DNA of 64,000 nt from Aeromonas allosaccharophila (lineage in GTDB: Bacteria; Pseudomonadota; Gammaproteobacteria; Enterobacterales; Aeromonadaceae). The translations under genes were made by a program, and so were the position numbers. This document shows positions 54,403-64,000 of this stretch, in pieces; position 1 is the stretch's first letter, and each line of letters opens with the position of its first letter. The stretch lies in assembly GCF_000819685.1 (NCBI RefSeq), contig NZ_CDBR01000119.1:1-64000 (forward strand), written 5' to 3'. A model generated the notes under the pieces. It searched no databases. It was not told the DNA's origin and saw nothing but the letters and a program-made list of their open reading frames with translations.

Positions 54403-54898
54403 TTCGGGTCTCTTGCGCCTGTTTTCGGCTCGGCTGAGCCCATCAGGAAGGTAATCTGGAAGCAGATGAGGAGGTTAGCTCTCTCATTTGACGTATCTCT
54501 TTTCGTGACCTTAGCTAAAGGACAGGTTTGGCTCTGAGGTCTCCTTGAGCTGTATGGGAAAATGGATGTTGGCGTTTTCAATCATTTCTCTCCCAAACCC
54601 CTGTCATGGAACGATGCGCCCCTTCTCTGCCACGGCGCTGTTGCACGGCACCGGTTTTTTCCGCCCCTGTCCACACGCTTCCCTCATGCTGCTCTGGCAT
54701 GTTTTCCACCTCGATGTGTTGTGAGCCTCTCTCGCCAGTGGCGTTTTATCGCGCGCTGGCCAAATCCGGATCTGTTTGCTGCTGCACATGGGTGGGCGGC
54801 GAGCCGTGAAAGCCGGCATGACCCCGGCGGGTCAGACGTGCACCGCCATCGGTAATGGCGGATGTTCAGGGATGAATGGCAAGCAAAGCGAGGTTGCA
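54403..54898. other. Long intergenic stretch upstream of a binding-protein gene
   Basis: About 496 bases with no convincing gene; the ORFs here lack ribosome sites and family resemblance. Near its end a 7-bp hairpin CCGCCAT/ATGGCGG (54843-54861) sits about 38 bases before the next start and could affect its translation. I looked for a c-di-GMP (GEMM) riboswitch and did not see one. Confidence 0.4.
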
Positions 54899-55630
54899 AT
54901 GAACTATCAACTGCTGTGGAAAAGTGCAATTTTTTCAGTCTCTTCCATGATGGCGATGAGCGCGATTCAGGCGGCGCCACTGAACGTGATGACCGAGGAT
55001 TACCCGCCTTTCAACATGCAGGGGGAGGGGGGCAAGATTGTCGGGCTGTCGACCGAGGTGGTTGAAGAGCTGTTCAAGCGTGCCGGGGTCGAATACAAGT
55101 TGACCCTGATGCCGTGGAAGCGGGCGTACGAAGATACCCTCGGCACCCCCAATACCGCCCTCTACTCCACGACCCGTACCCCGGAGCGGGAGGCGCTGTT
55201 CAAGTGGGTCGGGCCGCTGGTCAATAACAACTGGGTCTTCTTCTCCAGTTCGACCGCCAATATCACCGTCTCTTCGCTGGACGATGCCAAGCAGTATTCG
55301 GTGGGGGGCTATAACGGCGATGCGGCGGCCGAGTATCTCAAGGCGCAGGGATTCACCAAGTTGCAGCTGGCGGCCAACGACACCGCCAACGTGAAAAAAC
55401 TGGAGGCAGGCCGCATCGATCTCTGGGCTACCGGCCAGTATCTGGCCCCCTATCTGGCCAACAAGGAGAAAGTCGCCAGTCCCAAGCAGGTCTTCGTATT
55501 CAAGGAAACCCAGATGAGCTTGGCGTTTAACAAGGATACGCCCGATGAGCTCATCACCAGGCTCAACGAGATCCTGGCCGCCATGAAGGCGGATGGCACC
55601 ATCGACAAGATCAATGCCAAGTACCAGTAA
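54899..55630 (+). CDS. Periplasmic substrate-binding protein paired with a chemoreceptor
   Basis: A 243-aa family 3 binding protein. Signal peptide ends SAIQA. Core: [64 protein letters not shown] and [12 protein letters not shown]. No ABC transporter genes accompany it; instead a membrane chemoreceptor follows 65 bases downstream, suggesting it hands a ligand signal to that receptor. GAGG precedes the ATG at 54899; earlier codons to 54776 are leader. Ligand unknown. Confidence 0.82.
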   Translation: MNYQLLWKSAIFSVSSMMAMSAIQAAPLNVMTEDYPPFNMQGEGGKIVGLSTEVVEELFKRAGVEYKLTLMPWKRAYEDTLGTPNTALYSTTRTPEREALFKWVGPLVNNNWVFFSSSTANITVSSLDDAKQYSVGGYNGDAAAEYLKAQGFTKLQLAANDTANVKKLEAGRIDLWATGQYLAPYLANKEKVASPKQVFVFKETQMSLAFNKDTPDELITRLNEILAAMKADGTIDKINAKYQ

Positions 55631-55695
55631 CAGTACCAATAGCAAGTGCCACGCAATGGCACTGCGCCGGCTGCCGTAAAAACCGGGAGGAAGCC

Positions 55696-57222
55696 ATGGA
55701 TTGGAAAAGTCTGACGTTCAGGATCGCCGTGTTGACCTCCCTGTCGGTGAGTCTGCTGCTGGTGTTGTTTGGTGCTTACAACTACAACGCCGCCAGAGCG
55801 GAGAGCTACAGCAAACAGAGTGCGCTGGTCGAACAGGCCATCGGCCGGCTGCAACTCTCCCTGCCCGGCCCGCTGTGGAATTATGAATCGACCTTCATCG
55901 AGGCATCGCTCAAGTCCGAGCTGGCGGCCGACATCCTCAGCGCTTTACTGGTGGTCAACAAGGAGAAGCTGGTGGCCGGGTTTGCCCGCGACACGGCGGG
56001 CGCCATTGCCCCCGTGACGGCCATGCCTGCCGATACCTCTGCCTATGGGGAATATGATCTGGTCTATGACGACAGCGGCCAGAAAAACACCGTGGCCAGA
56101 TTGCTGGTGCAAACCAGTGATGCCGCCATTCAGGCCCACTTGCGCCAGCAGTTGCTTACTACCGTCTGGCAGATCCTGGTGCTCGATCTTTGCATCATCG
56201 CGTTGCTGATGGTGCTGATTCACCGCAATGTGCTGAGGCCACTTCATCAGATGAATCAGGCGGTATTTGATCTGGCCAGAGGGGAGGGGGATCTGACCCG
56301 GCGACTCAAGATCAACCGTCAGGATGAGATGGGGGCGCTGGCCACCAACATCAACCACTTTATTGCCAAGCTGCAGGATATGGTGGCGGAGATTAATGAG
56401 CTGTCCGCCGGTGTGCTGCAAAATGCCGAGCGCTGCGACACGCTCTCGGCAGATACCCGTATTGGCAGTGACGCCCAGCAGTCCGAGCTGGATCAGGTCG
56501 CCACCGCCATTACCGAAATGAGTCAGGCGGTGCAGGAGGTGGCTGGCAACGCGGTGAAAACCTCCGGCGCCACCGATGAGGCCAATCACTATGTGGAGCA
56601 GGGTTACCATCTGGCGGGCCATGCCAATGAGGCGATTCATCAGCTGGTGGGCGAGGTGGAGAGGGTCGCTACGCTGATGCGTACCCTATCGACCGAGAGC
56701 AGCAGCATCGGCACCATCATAGAAGTGATCAACGGCATTGCCGAACAGACCAATTTGCTTGCCCTCAATGCCGCCATCGAGGCGGCCCGCGCGGGCGATC
56801 AGGGGCGCGGATTTGCGGTGGTGGCAGATGAGGTGCGCACCTTATCAGGCCGTACCCGCCAGTCAACGGAAGAGATCAGTGCCAGCATCAAGCGGCTGCA
56901 GCAAGCGACCCAGAATGTCGGGGCCGGGATGCAGCAGAGCCAAGAGAAGGCCTCCCGGGCCGGTGCCGAGGCGGCAGATGTGCAGGCTTCGGTGGAGAAG
57001 ATAAAAAATCAGGTCAGCCTGATCCGCGAGATGAACATGTATATCGCCCAGGCATCGGAGGAGCAGCACTCGGTGGCGGAGGCGGTCAGTCACAGCGTCA
57101 ACCGCATTGCGACGCTCAACAGCGAGAGTGCGGCCAGAGTGGCACAGGTTGCCGAAGCCAGCAGCGATCTGCGCCAGTTGTCGGCCCAGCTCGACACCTT
57201 GCTCAAGCAGTTTCGGGTCTAG
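55696..57222 (+). CDS. Membrane methyl-accepting chemotaxis protein
   Basis: A 508-aa chemoreceptor. Membrane helices near 9-28 and 161-180 flank a periplasmic domain of about 130 residues ([31 protein letters not shown]), which is short. HAMP follows ([24 protein letters not shown]), then the signalling hairpin with [21 protein letters not shown] strong GGGAGGAAGCC site precedes the ATG. Probably cotranscribed with the binding protein upstream. Confidence 0.9.
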   Translation: MDWKSLTFRIAVLTSLSVSLLLVLFGAYNYNAARAESYSKQSALVEQAIGRLQLSLPGPLWNYESTFIEASLKSELAADILSALLVVNKEKLVAGFARDTAGAIAPVTAMPADTSAYGEYDLVYDDSGQKNTVARLLVQTSDAAIQAHLRQQLLTTVWQILVLDLCIIALLMVLIHRNVLRPLHQMNQAVFDLARGEGDLTRRLKINRQDEMGALATNINHFIAKLQDMVAEINELSAGVLQNAERCDTLSADTRIGSDAQQSELDQVATAITEMSQAVQEVAGNAVKTSGATDEANHYVEQGYHLAGHANEAIHQLVGEVERVATLMRTLSTESSSIGTIIEVINGIAEQTNLLALNAAIEAARAGDQGRGFAVVADEVRTLSGRTRQSTEEISASIKRLQQATQNVGAGMQQSQEKASRAGAEAADVQASVEKIKNQVSLIREMNMYIAQASEEQHSVAEAVSHSVNRIATLNSESAARVAQVAEASSDLRQLSAQLDTLLKQFRV

Positions 57223-57614
57223 TCAGTCAACTTTGCCCCTTTGCCCCGCCGATGATGTCGTTGCATCCTGCGGGGCCGGTTCTCTTTATTGTGCGGAGCG
57301 GCGAGATGTTGTGAGGGACAGGGCCCCCTGTCCGGTCGTGGAGCTTTTAGCCATGCTCACGCCGCTGTTCCGTTGAGATTGGCATGGCTGCGACGCGTGG
57401 GCATCGTAGCATCATGCTCTGGCCAATACGCACTCCGACAGCGCTGGACGCATATTTTCATTTTCCCCGCTTATGCCTGATTGCATCTATTGTGCCGCTG
57501 ATCCCGACCCATTAAAATTTCGCGCCATTACACTACATCCTGAGTCGCCATCTGGCCTCATCGGGCGTGGAATCCCATCTTCTTCATGATGAATGCAAAT
57601 AACAGGTGGTTGGT
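57223..57614. other. Intergenic region before a ToxR-like gene
   Basis: About 390 bases without a gene. A long-loop stem GCCCCG...CGGGGC (about 57245-57276) and a GACAGG/CCTGTC hairpin near 57317-57332 may end the chemoreceptor transcript. No T-run. No promoter assigned. Confidence 0.35.
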
Positions 57615-58412
57615 ATGACGGGGGCTGCGCCAGGCAATAACATATCGGCCTATCACTTCGGTGATTATGTCTTTGATGTCAAAAGGCGAGAGCTGATTTT
57701 CTGTGCCGACAAGGACAACGAGCAAGGCGCCAGAGTGGTGCGCTTGTCATCGGCCGAGAGCCTTATTTTCAGCTACCTGCTCGATCATCAGGACGAGGTG
57801 TGCGACAAGGATCTGCTGCTCGATATCGGCTGGCTGGGTCGCCCCATCAGCCCCAACTCCCTGAACGTGGCCATCGCCAATATTCGCCGCCACTTTGTGT
57901 CATCACCCCAGACGCTGGATATCAGAAGTACCCCGAAAAAAGGGTATTCCCTGCATCTGAACTGCAAGATGAAGTGCGATTACGGCAAGCCGCTGCCTAC
58001 AGAGAGTGAGCCCTTGCCCGAGCCGGTGAGCGAACCCACGCCCGCTGTGGCTGAGCCGTCATCGTCGACATCACCACGGCCTGAGAATGAGGCTATCAGA
58101 GAGCCTGTTTCTGCCGCGGCCCGTTCCTTCTCTGAGCGTGTCAAACTCGCTTTTCTAAGCGGTATCGGGCGGCCGATGCTGGTCAGGAGTCTGGTTTACG
58201 TCAATCTGGTACTGGCTGTGCTGGTGGTCTTTGTCGCCAGTTATCTCCATTTCGAGTGGCTCCATGTGCAGTGTGCCGACTCGCCTACCGGTGTTGTTTG
58301 CCAGATGGAGGCCAGGAGTGACGTGCCACCAGTCAAACCGGCATCGCTGGTGCTGGTTTCCGGCCACAAGGTCCGCGTGCTTTCCTATAAAGAGCTCGAA
58401 AAAACGCTGTAA
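57615..58412 (+). CDS. ToxR-like membrane-anchored transcription regulator
   Basis: A 265-aa protein. Residues about 10-115 are an OmpR/ToxR winged helix (FGDYVFDVKRRELIF, RLSSAESLIFSYLLDHQDEV, NSLNVAIANIRRHF, STPKKGYSL). A Pro/Glu/Ser-rich linker follows, then one membrane helix (VYVNLVLAVLVVFVASYL) and a short periplasmic tail with two Cys (VQCADSPTGVVC) that could form a redox-sensitive disulfide, as in ToxR/TcpP. The ATG at 57615 has AGGTGG upstream. The next gene, 10 bases on, encodes the expected ToxS/TcpH-like partner. Target genes unknown. Confidence 0.85.
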   Translation: MTGAAPGNNISAYHFGDYVFDVKRRELIFCADKDNEQGARVVRLSSAESLIFSYLLDHQDEVCDKDLLLDIGWLGRPISPNSLNVAIANIRRHFVSSPQTLDIRSTPKKGYSLHLNCKMKCDYGKPLPTESEPLPEPVSEPTPAVAEPSSSTSPRPENEAIREPVSAAARSFSERVKLAFLSGIGRPMLVRSLVYVNLVLAVLVVFVASYLHFEWLHVQCADSPTGVVCQMEARSDVPPVKPASLVLVSGHKVRVLSYKELEKTL

Positions 58413-58422
58413 GGGATCTCTG

Positions 58423-58926
58423 ATGAAACGAACGCTGAAAAATACCTTGCTGCTGTTGCCACTGCTTTTGGTGCTGCTGTTTGTGGCCGGGATGTTTATC
58501 AACAGTCTGGGCTGTCATTACGAGCTGAAGATGTCGGCCAACGGGGTCAACTATCACGGGGTGTGTCGCTGGGGAAAAATCACCGTGATTGAAGAGGAGG
58601 AGGCGACCCGGGAGAAGTGGCGGGTGACCGGTTTTCAACTGACCTTCTTCAACCAGCTTGTTTACCTCATCGACAGTCGTACCCAGCTGCACGAGTCGGA
58701 TAACGATGACTCCTATCTCAATGAGTACAACCTGATCCAGTCGCAATATGCGCTGGTCAATTACGCCTGGGTGCCGCTGACCGAAAACAAGGTGGCGATC
58801 TTCCAGCGCGATCCGGTGCACGAGGTCGTGATTGCCCAGCGAGATGGCTGGTTCGATCTCTACCGCTGGTTCTTCCCCCCGGCACCGCTGGTGCCTGTTC
58901 AGCCGCAAAGCGCAGGCGCGGAGTGA
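58423..58926 (+). CDS. ToxS/TcpH-like membrane partner of the regulator
   Basis: A 167-aa protein with one N-terminal membrane helix (TLLLLPLLLVLLFVAGMF) and a periplasmic domain with two Cys (SLGCHYELK, YHGVCRWGKI). Size, topology and position after a ToxR-like gene suggest a periplasmic stabiliser or sensor for it. No direct sequence match to ToxS is claimed. AAGGGA lies 8 nt before the ATG. Two-gene operon. Confidence 0.65.
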   Translation: MKRTLKNTLLLLPLLLVLLFVAGMFINSLGCHYELKMSANGVNYHGVCRWGKITVIEEEEATREKWRVTGFQLTFFNQLVYLIDSRTQLHESDNDDSYLNEYNLIQSQYALVNYAWVPLTENKVAIFQRDPVHEVVIAQRDGWFDLYRWFFPPAPLVPVQPQSAGAE

Positions 58927-58930
58927 CTCG

Positions 58931-59350
58931 CTAGTTTCTGAGCAGTTTGCACCAGGGGCCGGTGACCTCGCAGTGGCCTGTCTCGTCGCTGTTTTGCCAG
59001 CCCAGTCGATGGTAGAAGGCTAATGCCGCCGTGTTGCGGGTCGCCACCTTGAGCGAGCCGCGCGGCGAATCAGCGAGGCCCCGCTCAAGCAGAGCGCGCC
59101 CGATCCCCTGACCGTGCCAGTCGCTTGATACATAGAGGTGATGGACGAAGTGGTCGGGCTGCCAGATGGCGATAAAGCCGCAGATATTGCCCCCCTGTTC
59201 GGCTACCCACACCTGTTCACCTTGGGTCTGTTCCTCGAAATCCTCGAGCTGGAAGCGGGCAGGATCGACCCAGTGAAAGGTGTGGCGGCGGCTCTTTAAA
59301 AACAGCCGGGCCAGTTGGGGAATGTCTTGTTCTTCCATGAGCCGGATCAT
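58931..59350 (-). CDS. GNAT family N-acetyltransferase
   Basis: A 139-aa protein with opening MIRLMEEQDIPQLARLFL, acetyl-CoA loop YVSSDWHGQGIGRALLERG and LAFYHRLGWQ. GGGAGGTCATC precedes the ATG at 59350. Convergent with the ToxS-like gene, five bases apart with no terminator between. Substrate unknown. Confidence 0.85.
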   Translation of the reverse strand: MIRLMEEQDIPQLARLFLKSRRHTFHWVDPARFQLEDFEEQTQGEQVWVAEQGGNICGFIAIWQPDHFVHHLYVSSDWHGQGIGRALLERGLADSPRGSLKVATRNTAALAFYHRLGWQNSDETGHCEVTGPWCKLLRN

Positions 59351-59511
59351 GATGACCTCCCGGGTCAAGTCACTGTTCGCTGAGGCAACCGCGTGGCGGC
59401 AGGTTAATCTGATGCAAATGACAAGGGTGTGATTAAGCTCTGTCCATTGTATTTGCCATGGGGCTATACTGCCGGAGTCCCATGTATGGATGGCTTGAGG
59501 ATCGCTGATTT

Positions 59512-60012
59512 ATGGACAATAAACAGATTGAAGGCAACATTTTTGTTCCGGCGCACATAGACGATGTCTGGCACGCCTGGACCACCGAGAGCGGTCTGCG
59601 CAGCTTTCTGGCTCCCGAATGTTTGATGGTGGCCGAACCGAATGGCCCTTTCGAGATCTACTTCAGGCCTGATGCGCCCTTGGGTGAGCGTGGCAGCGAA
59701 GGGTGCCGGGTCATGGCCGTCATGCCCTATGACCTGCTCAGTTTCAGCTGGAATTTCCCACCTAGCCTACCCCATATCCGCCAGCAGAAAACCCAGGTGT
59801 GCCTGCGTTTTGTGCCGGAAGGGCAGGGCACTCGCCTCTACTTCCTGCAGAGCGGTTGGGCCAACGATCCGGATTGGGATCAGGGTTATGCCTATTTTCG
59901 GGAAGAGTGGCTGGAGACCAGCCTGCCACGGTTGCAGTACCGTTTTACCCACGGCCCTATCGACTGGAACAATCCGCCGGACAAGGCGCAGTTGAAGGCG
60001 CTGGCTCAGTAA
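59512..60012 (+). CDS. SRPBCC/AHSA1-type protein
   Basis: A 166-aa protein of the START-like ligand-binding fold: VPAHIDDVWHAWTTESGLRSFLAPE, FEIYFRP, YDLLSFSWNFPPSLP, VCLRFVPEGQGTRLYF. Typical AHSA1 start. No ligand or partner known. Ended by the shared terminator at 60031. Confidence 0.8.
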   Translation: MDNKQIEGNIFVPAHIDDVWHAWTTESGLRSFLAPECLMVAEPNGPFEIYFRPDAPLGERGSEGCRVMAVMPYDLLSFSWNFPPSLPHIRQQKTQVCLRFVPEGQGTRLYFLQSGWANDPDWDQGYAYFREEWLETSLPRLQYRFTHGPIDWNNPPDKAQLKALAQ

Positions 60013-60030
60013 TCCCGGATCTCAGACATA

Positions 60031-60055
60031 AAAAAAACCGGCCAAAAGGCCGGTT
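60031..60055. terminator. Bidirectional terminator between the SRPBCC gene and glk
   Basis: An 8-bp perfect AACCGGCC/GGCCGGTT stem, loop AAAA, preceded on the plus strand by a run of A that gives a T-run on the minus strand. Best suited to glk, though about 160 bases past it. The 60056-60217 stretch shows no gene. Confidence 0.8.
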
Positions 60056-60217
60056 GAAACAGTTCAGGCTTGTCAGGTGACAAACGTATCCAGCGGATGA
60101 GAGTCGCTTTCCACTCCTTGTGAAGCACAACCCTCTTGGTTACGTGCAGCTACTTTATGCCATTCACACTGAATCGAGGCTGAACCATGGATGATCCCGC
60201 CTCATGCCCCTCTTCAA

Positions 60218-61186
60218 TCAGATGCTGATCCCCATCGACTGGCGCAAGTAAGCGCCAGCGCCGAGCAGCCCCGGCCCTTCGTGGGTGATCAGGAACACCG
60301 GGATCTCCTTGAGGTAAGACTTGAAGCGCCCCTTGTCTTCAAAGGCGACCCGGAAACCGGAACCGGTAAAGAACTCCTGAAAGCGTGGCACTATGCCGCC
60401 AGCGATATAGATGCCGCCGTAGGTACCCATATTGAGCGCCAGATTGCCGGCAAAGCGACCCATCAGCACGCAGAACAGGCTCAAGGTACGACGGCAATCG
60501 AGACACTCCCCGGCCAGTGCGCGCTCGGTGATGTCTTTGGGGGCGAATGGCTCGGGCTCACGGCCATCTGACTTCACCAGCCCGCGATAGAGATTGACCA
60601 GACCCGGGCCGGAGAGGAAGCGCTCGGCCGAGACATGACCCAGTTCGCCACGCATCACCTGCAGCACCGCATCTTCCTCTTCGCTGTTGGCGGCAAAATC
60701 CACATGACCCCCTTCACCCGGCAGACTCAGCCACTGCTCGCCCGCCTTGACCAGATGGGCGACCCCAAGGCCGGTGCCCGCGCCATAGATGGCGATGGGT
60801 TTGCCAGCCACCGGCGCCGAGCCGCCCAGCTGGATGCGATCCGATTCAGCCAGTACCGGCACCGCCATCGAGACGGCGGTGAAGTCGTTGATCACCTGCA
60901 GGCGAGCCAGCCCGAGATTGCTCTGCATCTCGCTGATGGAGAACTCCCAGCTGTGGTTGGTCATGGCGACCCAGTCACCGTTGATGGGGCAGGCGATGGC
61001 GATGCAGGCTTCACCCACTTCTACCTTGTGTTCGTCCAGATAGAGGCGTACCACGGCTTCAAGGCTGGGATGGGCCAGACCTGAGTAGGTCTTTGCCTGA
61101 GAGATAGTACCGGTGGCCAGCTCACACAGGGCCAGACGCGCATTGGTGCCGCCGACATCGCCGACCAGCGCATGGGTATGCTGCAT
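60218..61186 (-). CDS. glk: Glucokinase
   Basis: A 322-aa protein, collinear with E. coli Glk (321 aa). It phosphorylates glucose to glucose-6-phosphate. ATP motif [14 protein letters not shown], substrate region [26 protein letters not shown] and [12 protein letters not shown]. It is divergent from hexR; the shared intergenic region suggests joint control with the Entner-Doudoroff/glycolysis regulator. Confidence 0.95.
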   Translation of the reverse strand: MQHTHALVGDVGGTNARLALCELATGTISQAKTYSGLAHPSLEAVVRLYLDEHKVEVGEACIAIACPINGDWVAMTNHSWEFSISEMQSNLGLARLQVINDFTAVSMAVPVLAESDRIQLGGSAPVAGKPIAIYGAGTGLGVAHLVKAGEQWLSLPGEGGHVDFAANSEEEDAVLQVMRGELGHVSAERFLSGPGLVNLYRGLVKSDGREPEPFAPKDITERALAGECLDCRRTLSLFCVLMGRFAGNLALNMGTYGGIYIAGGIVPRFQEFFTGSGFRVAFEDKGRFKSYLKEIPVFLITHEGPGLLGAGAYLRQSMGISI

Positions 61187-61320
61187 AACAACTCCTTCGT
61201 TACAGGATGGGGACGACCGTGGTGTCCCGAGATTATTGTTGGATTATGACGGCCCATTCTATCCGAGCCGGGCCCCGCTCACTCGCCGGATCGATACAAA
61301 CGTGCGCCTGCTCACAGTGT

Positions 61321-61351
61321 TGTTGCTTTGCAACATTTGTAAGCGCTTTCA
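61321..61351. promoter_or_regulatory. Inverted repeats upstream of glk, one LacI-family-like
   Basis: TGTTGC-TTT-GCAACA (61321-61335) is a perfect palindrome. TGTAAGCGCTTTCA (61338-61351) has the central AAGCGCTT typical of LacI/GalR-family operators. Both lie about 140 bases upstream of the glk start. Confidence 0.45.
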
Positions 61352-61502
61352 CGGCAAGGTGACGTTTTGTAACGAAAAGTACGAAATAATTAGAGATGAG
61401 TCATACTTTGTATGGCAGGCGTTAGTGGCCATAACCGCTTGTCTTGTATAGTCCTTAGCTTGATTGGAAACCTGCTTAGCCGTAGATTGAGTGCAAAGAC
61501 AC

Positions 61503-61517
61503 TGAAGCTAAATTACA
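61503..61517. promoter_or_regulatory. HexR-like site before hexR
   Basis: TGAAGCTAAATTACA matches TGTAATTAAATTACA at 12 of 15 positions, with the right arm intact, 20 bases before hexR. Position fits autorepression. Confidence 0.5.
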
Positions 61518-61536
61518 AAAACGCCTGGTGGTGATG

Positions 61537-62391
61537 ATGAATACCCTTGATAAAATTACGAACAACTTGGAAAGTTTCAGTAAATCAGAACGCAAGGTTG
61601 CCGAGGTGATCCTGGCGTCTCCCCAGACCGCTATCCACTCCAGCATCGCCGCCCTGGCCAAGATGGCCGACGTCAGTGAACCGACCGTCAACCGCTTTTG
61701 CCGCCGTCTCGATACCAAGGGCTTTCCCGATTTCAAACTCCATCTGGCCCAGAGCCTGGCCAATGGCACCCCTTACGTAAATCGTCATGTGGAAGCGGAA
61801 GACGGGCCGGATACCTACACCGCCAAGATCTTCGAATCCACCATGGCCTGTCTGGATGCCGCCAAAAACAGTCTGGATATCTCCGCCATCAACCGTTGTG
61901 TCGATATCCTGACCCAGTCCAAGAAGATCAGCTTCTTTGGCCTGGGTGCCTCCTCCGCCGTGGCGCGCGATGCCCAGAACAAATTCTTCCGCTTCAATAT
62001 TCCGGTGGTGAGTTTTGAGGACATCGTCATGATGCGCATGAGCTGCATCAACAGCAGTGAAGGGGATGTGGTAGTGCTGATCTCCCACACCGGCCGTACC
62101 AAGGCGCTGGTGGAGATCGCCGCGCTGGCCCGCGAGAACGATGCCACCGTGATCGGCATGACGGCCAAGGATTCCCCGCTGGCCCGCGAGTGCAATCTGG
62201 TGCTCTCCATGGATGTGCCGGAAGATACCGATGTCTATATGCCGATGGCATCCCGCATTGCCCAGCTGGCGCTGGTGGATGTACTGGCGACCGGTTTTAC
62301 CCTGCGCCGGGGGATGAAATTTCGCGAAAATCTGAAAAAAGTGAAAGAGGGATTGCGCGAATCCCGCTTCGAAACCCCGCACTCTTCCTGA
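61537..62391 (+). CDS. hexR: HexR transcription regulator of central carbon metabolism
   Basis: A 284-aa RpiR-family regulator. N-terminal HTH (SFSKSERKVAEVILASP, ISEPTVNRFCRRL-type helix: VSEPTVNRFCRRLDTKGF) and a C-terminal SIS sugar-phosphate domain (FFGLGASSAVARDAQNKFF, VVVLISHTGRTKALVEI). HexR responds to KDPG. It is followed by pykA in the same order as in E. coli (yebK-pykA). ATGs at 61534 and 61537 are equivalent; the second matches homologues. Confidence 0.92.
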   Translation: MNTLDKITNNLESFSKSERKVAEVILASPQTAIHSSIAALAKMADVSEPTVNRFCRRLDTKGFPDFKLHLAQSLANGTPYVNRHVEAEDGPDTYTAKIFESTMACLDAAKNSLDISAINRCVDILTQSKKISFFGLGASSAVARDAQNKFFRFNIPVVSFEDIVMMRMSCINSSEGDVVVLISHTGRTKALVEIAALARENDATVIGMTAKDSPLARECNLVLSMDVPEDTDVYMPMASRIAQLALVDVLATGFTLRRGMKFRENLKKVKEGLRESRFETPHSS

Positions 62392-62445
62392 ACCGTCGGG
62401 GGCTCCGGCCCCCGACTGTCTATGCCACCCGCCTTGGTGTAGTAT

Positions 62446-62460
62446 TGTAATTTAATAACA
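62446..62460. promoter_or_regulatory. HexR-like operator upstream of pykA
   Basis: TGTAATTTAATAACA matches the HexR palindrome TGTAATTAAATTACA at 13 of 15 positions, 94 bases before the pykA start. Confidence 0.6.
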
Positions 62461-62554
62461 AAAACCACCCAGATGGTTTGCAAACGGGTGCATCGAGCCA
62501 TGGGCTTGATGGGGCAGAATCTCAAGTCATATCAACTTCATATTGGAGTCTTTC

Positions 62555-63994
62555 ATGCCTAGACGTACAAAGATTGTAACCACACTCGGTCCGGCTACCG
62601 ACCGCGAAGGGATCCTCGAAGGGATCATCCGCGCCGGGGCTGACATGGTGCGGATGAACTTCTCTCACGGCACTGCTGAAGACCATATCCTGCGCGCCAA
62701 TCAGGTGCGTGACATTGCTGCCAAGCTCGGTCGTCACGTCGCCATCATGGGTGATCTGCAAGGCCCGAAAATCCGTGTTTCCACTTTCAAGGATGGCAAA
62801 GTCTATCTGGCCATCGGTGACAAGTTCATTCTCGACGCGGCACTCGGCAAGGGTGAAGGCTGTCAGGAGCAGGTCGGCATCGACTACAAGAGCCTGCCAA
62901 ACGATGTGGTACCGGGCGACATCCTGCTGCTGGACGATGGCCGTGTGCAACTGAAAGTCGAGCAGGTTGAAGGCACCCGCATTCACACCACGGTGACCGT
63001 GGCCGGGCCGCTCTCCAACAACAAGGGCATCAACAAGAAAGGGGGCGGTCTCTCCGCACCGGCCCTGACCGAGAAAGACAAGGAAGACATCAAGACCGCG
63101 GCCCTGATGAACGTCGACTACCTGGCGGTCTCCTTCCCGCGCTGTGGCGATGATCTGCGCTATGCCCGTGAACTGGCTCGTGAAGCAGGCTCCAATGCCA
63201 AGATCGTGGCCAAGGTAGAGCGTGCCGAAACCGTCGCGACCGATGAGGCGATGGAAGACATCATCCTCGGTTCCGATGCCGTCATGGTCGCCCGTGGCGA
63301 TCTCGGTGTCGAGATCGGTGACCCCGAGCTGGTTGGCGTACAGAAGAAGCTGATCCGTCACTCCCGTCGTCTGAACCGGGTGGTGATCACCGCGACCCAG
63401 ATGATGGAGTCGATGATCAACGCGCCGCTGCCGACCCGTGCCGAAGTGATGGACGTGGCCAACGCCGTGCTGGATGGTACCGATGCGGTGATGCTCTCTG
63501 CCGAAACCGCCGCCGGTCAGTTCCCCATCGAGACCGTGACCTCCATGGCGAGCGTCTGTGTCGGTGCCGAGAAACACCCGAGCCTGAACGTCTCCAACCA
63601 TCGCATGAACTACACCTTCACCTCGGTGGAAGAGGCGGTGGCCATGTCCACCATGTATGCCGCCAACCACCTGGAAGGGGTCAAGGCGATCGTGGCGCTG
63701 ACCGAATCCGGCACCACCCCGCTGCTGATGTCCCGTATCAGCTCCGGTCTGCCGATCTTCGCCATGTCTCCCCACAACAAGACCCTGGCCTGGACCAACC
63801 TCTACCGTGGCGTTACCCCGGTGATGTTTGACGGTGACGAGACCAAGCCGGTCTACGAAGTGTGTCGCGACGCGCTGGACGTGCTCAAGGCCAAAGGCCT
63901 GCTGCAGAGCGGCGACATGGTGCTGCTGACTCACGGTGACAAGATGGAAACCGTGGGCAGTACCAACACCTGCAAGGTGATGATGGTCGAATAA
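62555..63994 (+). CDS. pykA: Pyruvate kinase II
   Basis: A 479-aa protein, collinear with E. coli PykA (480 aa) rather than PykF. PEP plus ADP to pyruvate plus [35 protein letters not shown] (catalytic Lys region), [11 protein letters not shown] and TATQMMESM are intact. GGAG lies upstream of ATG 62555 ([13 protein letters not shown]). The complete stop is just inside the window edge. Confidence 0.97.
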   Translation: MPRRTKIVTTLGPATDREGILEGIIRAGADMVRMNFSHGTAEDHILRANQVRDIAAKLGRHVAIMGDLQGPKIRVSTFKDGKVYLAIGDKFILDAALGKGEGCQEQVGIDYKSLPNDVVPGDILLLDDGRVQLKVEQVEGTRIHTTVTVAGPLSNNKGINKKGGGLSAPALTEKDKEDIKTAALMNVDYLAVSFPRCGDDLRYARELAREAGSNAKIVAKVERAETVATDEAMEDIILGSDAVMVARGDLGVEIGDPELVGVQKKLIRHSRRLNRVVITATQMMESMINAPLPTRAEVMDVANAVLDGTDAVMLSAETAAGQFPIETVTSMASVCVGAEKHPSLNVSNHRMNYTFTSVEEAVAMSTMYAANHLEGVKAIVALTESGTTPLLMSRISSGLPIFAMSPHNKTLAWTNLYRGVTPVMFDGDETKPVYEVCRDALDVLKAKGLLQSGDMVLLTHGDKMETVGSTNTCKVMMVE

Positions 63995-64000
63995 GCGCCT

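Noticed and set aside
54403-54898. c-di-GMP (GEMM) riboswitch upstream of the binding-protein/chemoreceptor pair
   Set aside because: Such genes in Vibrio and Aeromonas often carry one, but the conserved GEMM core bases are not present; only a simple hairpin is seen.

Overview
The window looks like one contiguous piece of a gammaproteobacterial chromosome of the Aeromonas/Vibrio type, and Aeromonas is the best guess. The grounds are GC-rich coding sequence, an E. coli-like TopA, PykA, HexR and Glk, a Vibrio-style chitin-oligosaccharide operon headed by a ChiS-type sensor, and a formate dehydrogenase cluster with DUF3305/DUF3306 and a Tat-signal miniprotein. I see no insertion sequence, prophage or CRISPR array. 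The only clearly foreign-looking gene is the AT-rich one at 38522-40342.

Layout. (1) 1-2.6 kb: a chimeric ORF joins the N-terminus of a pilus usher to the C-terminal part of a hybrid histidine kinase whose phospho-accepting His is missing; a small convergent gene follows. (2) 2.7-8.3 kb: three tandem tRNA-Tyr genes, astB, topA, a 54-aa ORF and an alkyltransferase-like gene. (3) 8.4-22.7 kb: a leftward chitin operon in the order chiS-type sensor, then binding protein, two permeases, two ATPases, GH9 glucosaminidase, glucosamine kinase and GH20 hexosaminidase. It contains a tandem partial duplication that makes an in-frame 45-aa coupling ORF. (4) 22.9-26.8 kb: tRNA-Gly, tRNA-Cys, small ORFs, a GNAT enzyme, a soluble PAS chemoreceptor and a DUF3332 lipoprotein.

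(5) 26.8-49.3 kb: a molybdenum/tungsten and formate dehydrogenase region. It holds tupABC-mobA-mobB/moeA-FUSC going left, a sigma54 response regulator and sensor kinase, a HTH-PBP regulator, fdhD, and DUF3305-DUF3306-ferredoxin-TorD-Tat peptide-fdhABC going right. Four sigma54-type (-24/-12) promoters lie ahead of tupA, fdhD, the DUF3305 gene and the ferredoxin gene. A shared palindrome, GGACA-AAA-TGTCC, is seen exactly at two of these loci and degenerate near the other two. I infer that the local sigma54 regulator uses it to control metal uptake, cofactor synthesis and enzyme together. The AT-rich DUF4365 gene sits between the two divergent fdhD/DUF3305 promoters, exactly where their shared activator sites would be expected.

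(6) 49.4-64 kb: a PliG-like lysozyme inhibitor, a periplasmic binding protein, NAD malic enzyme, uraA, a second binding protein next to a membrane chemoreceptor, a ToxR/ToxS-like membrane regulator pair, a GNAT enzyme, an SRPBCC protein, glk, hexR and pykA with HexR-like operators. Coordinates, starts and motif positions were read by eye; no database search was run.
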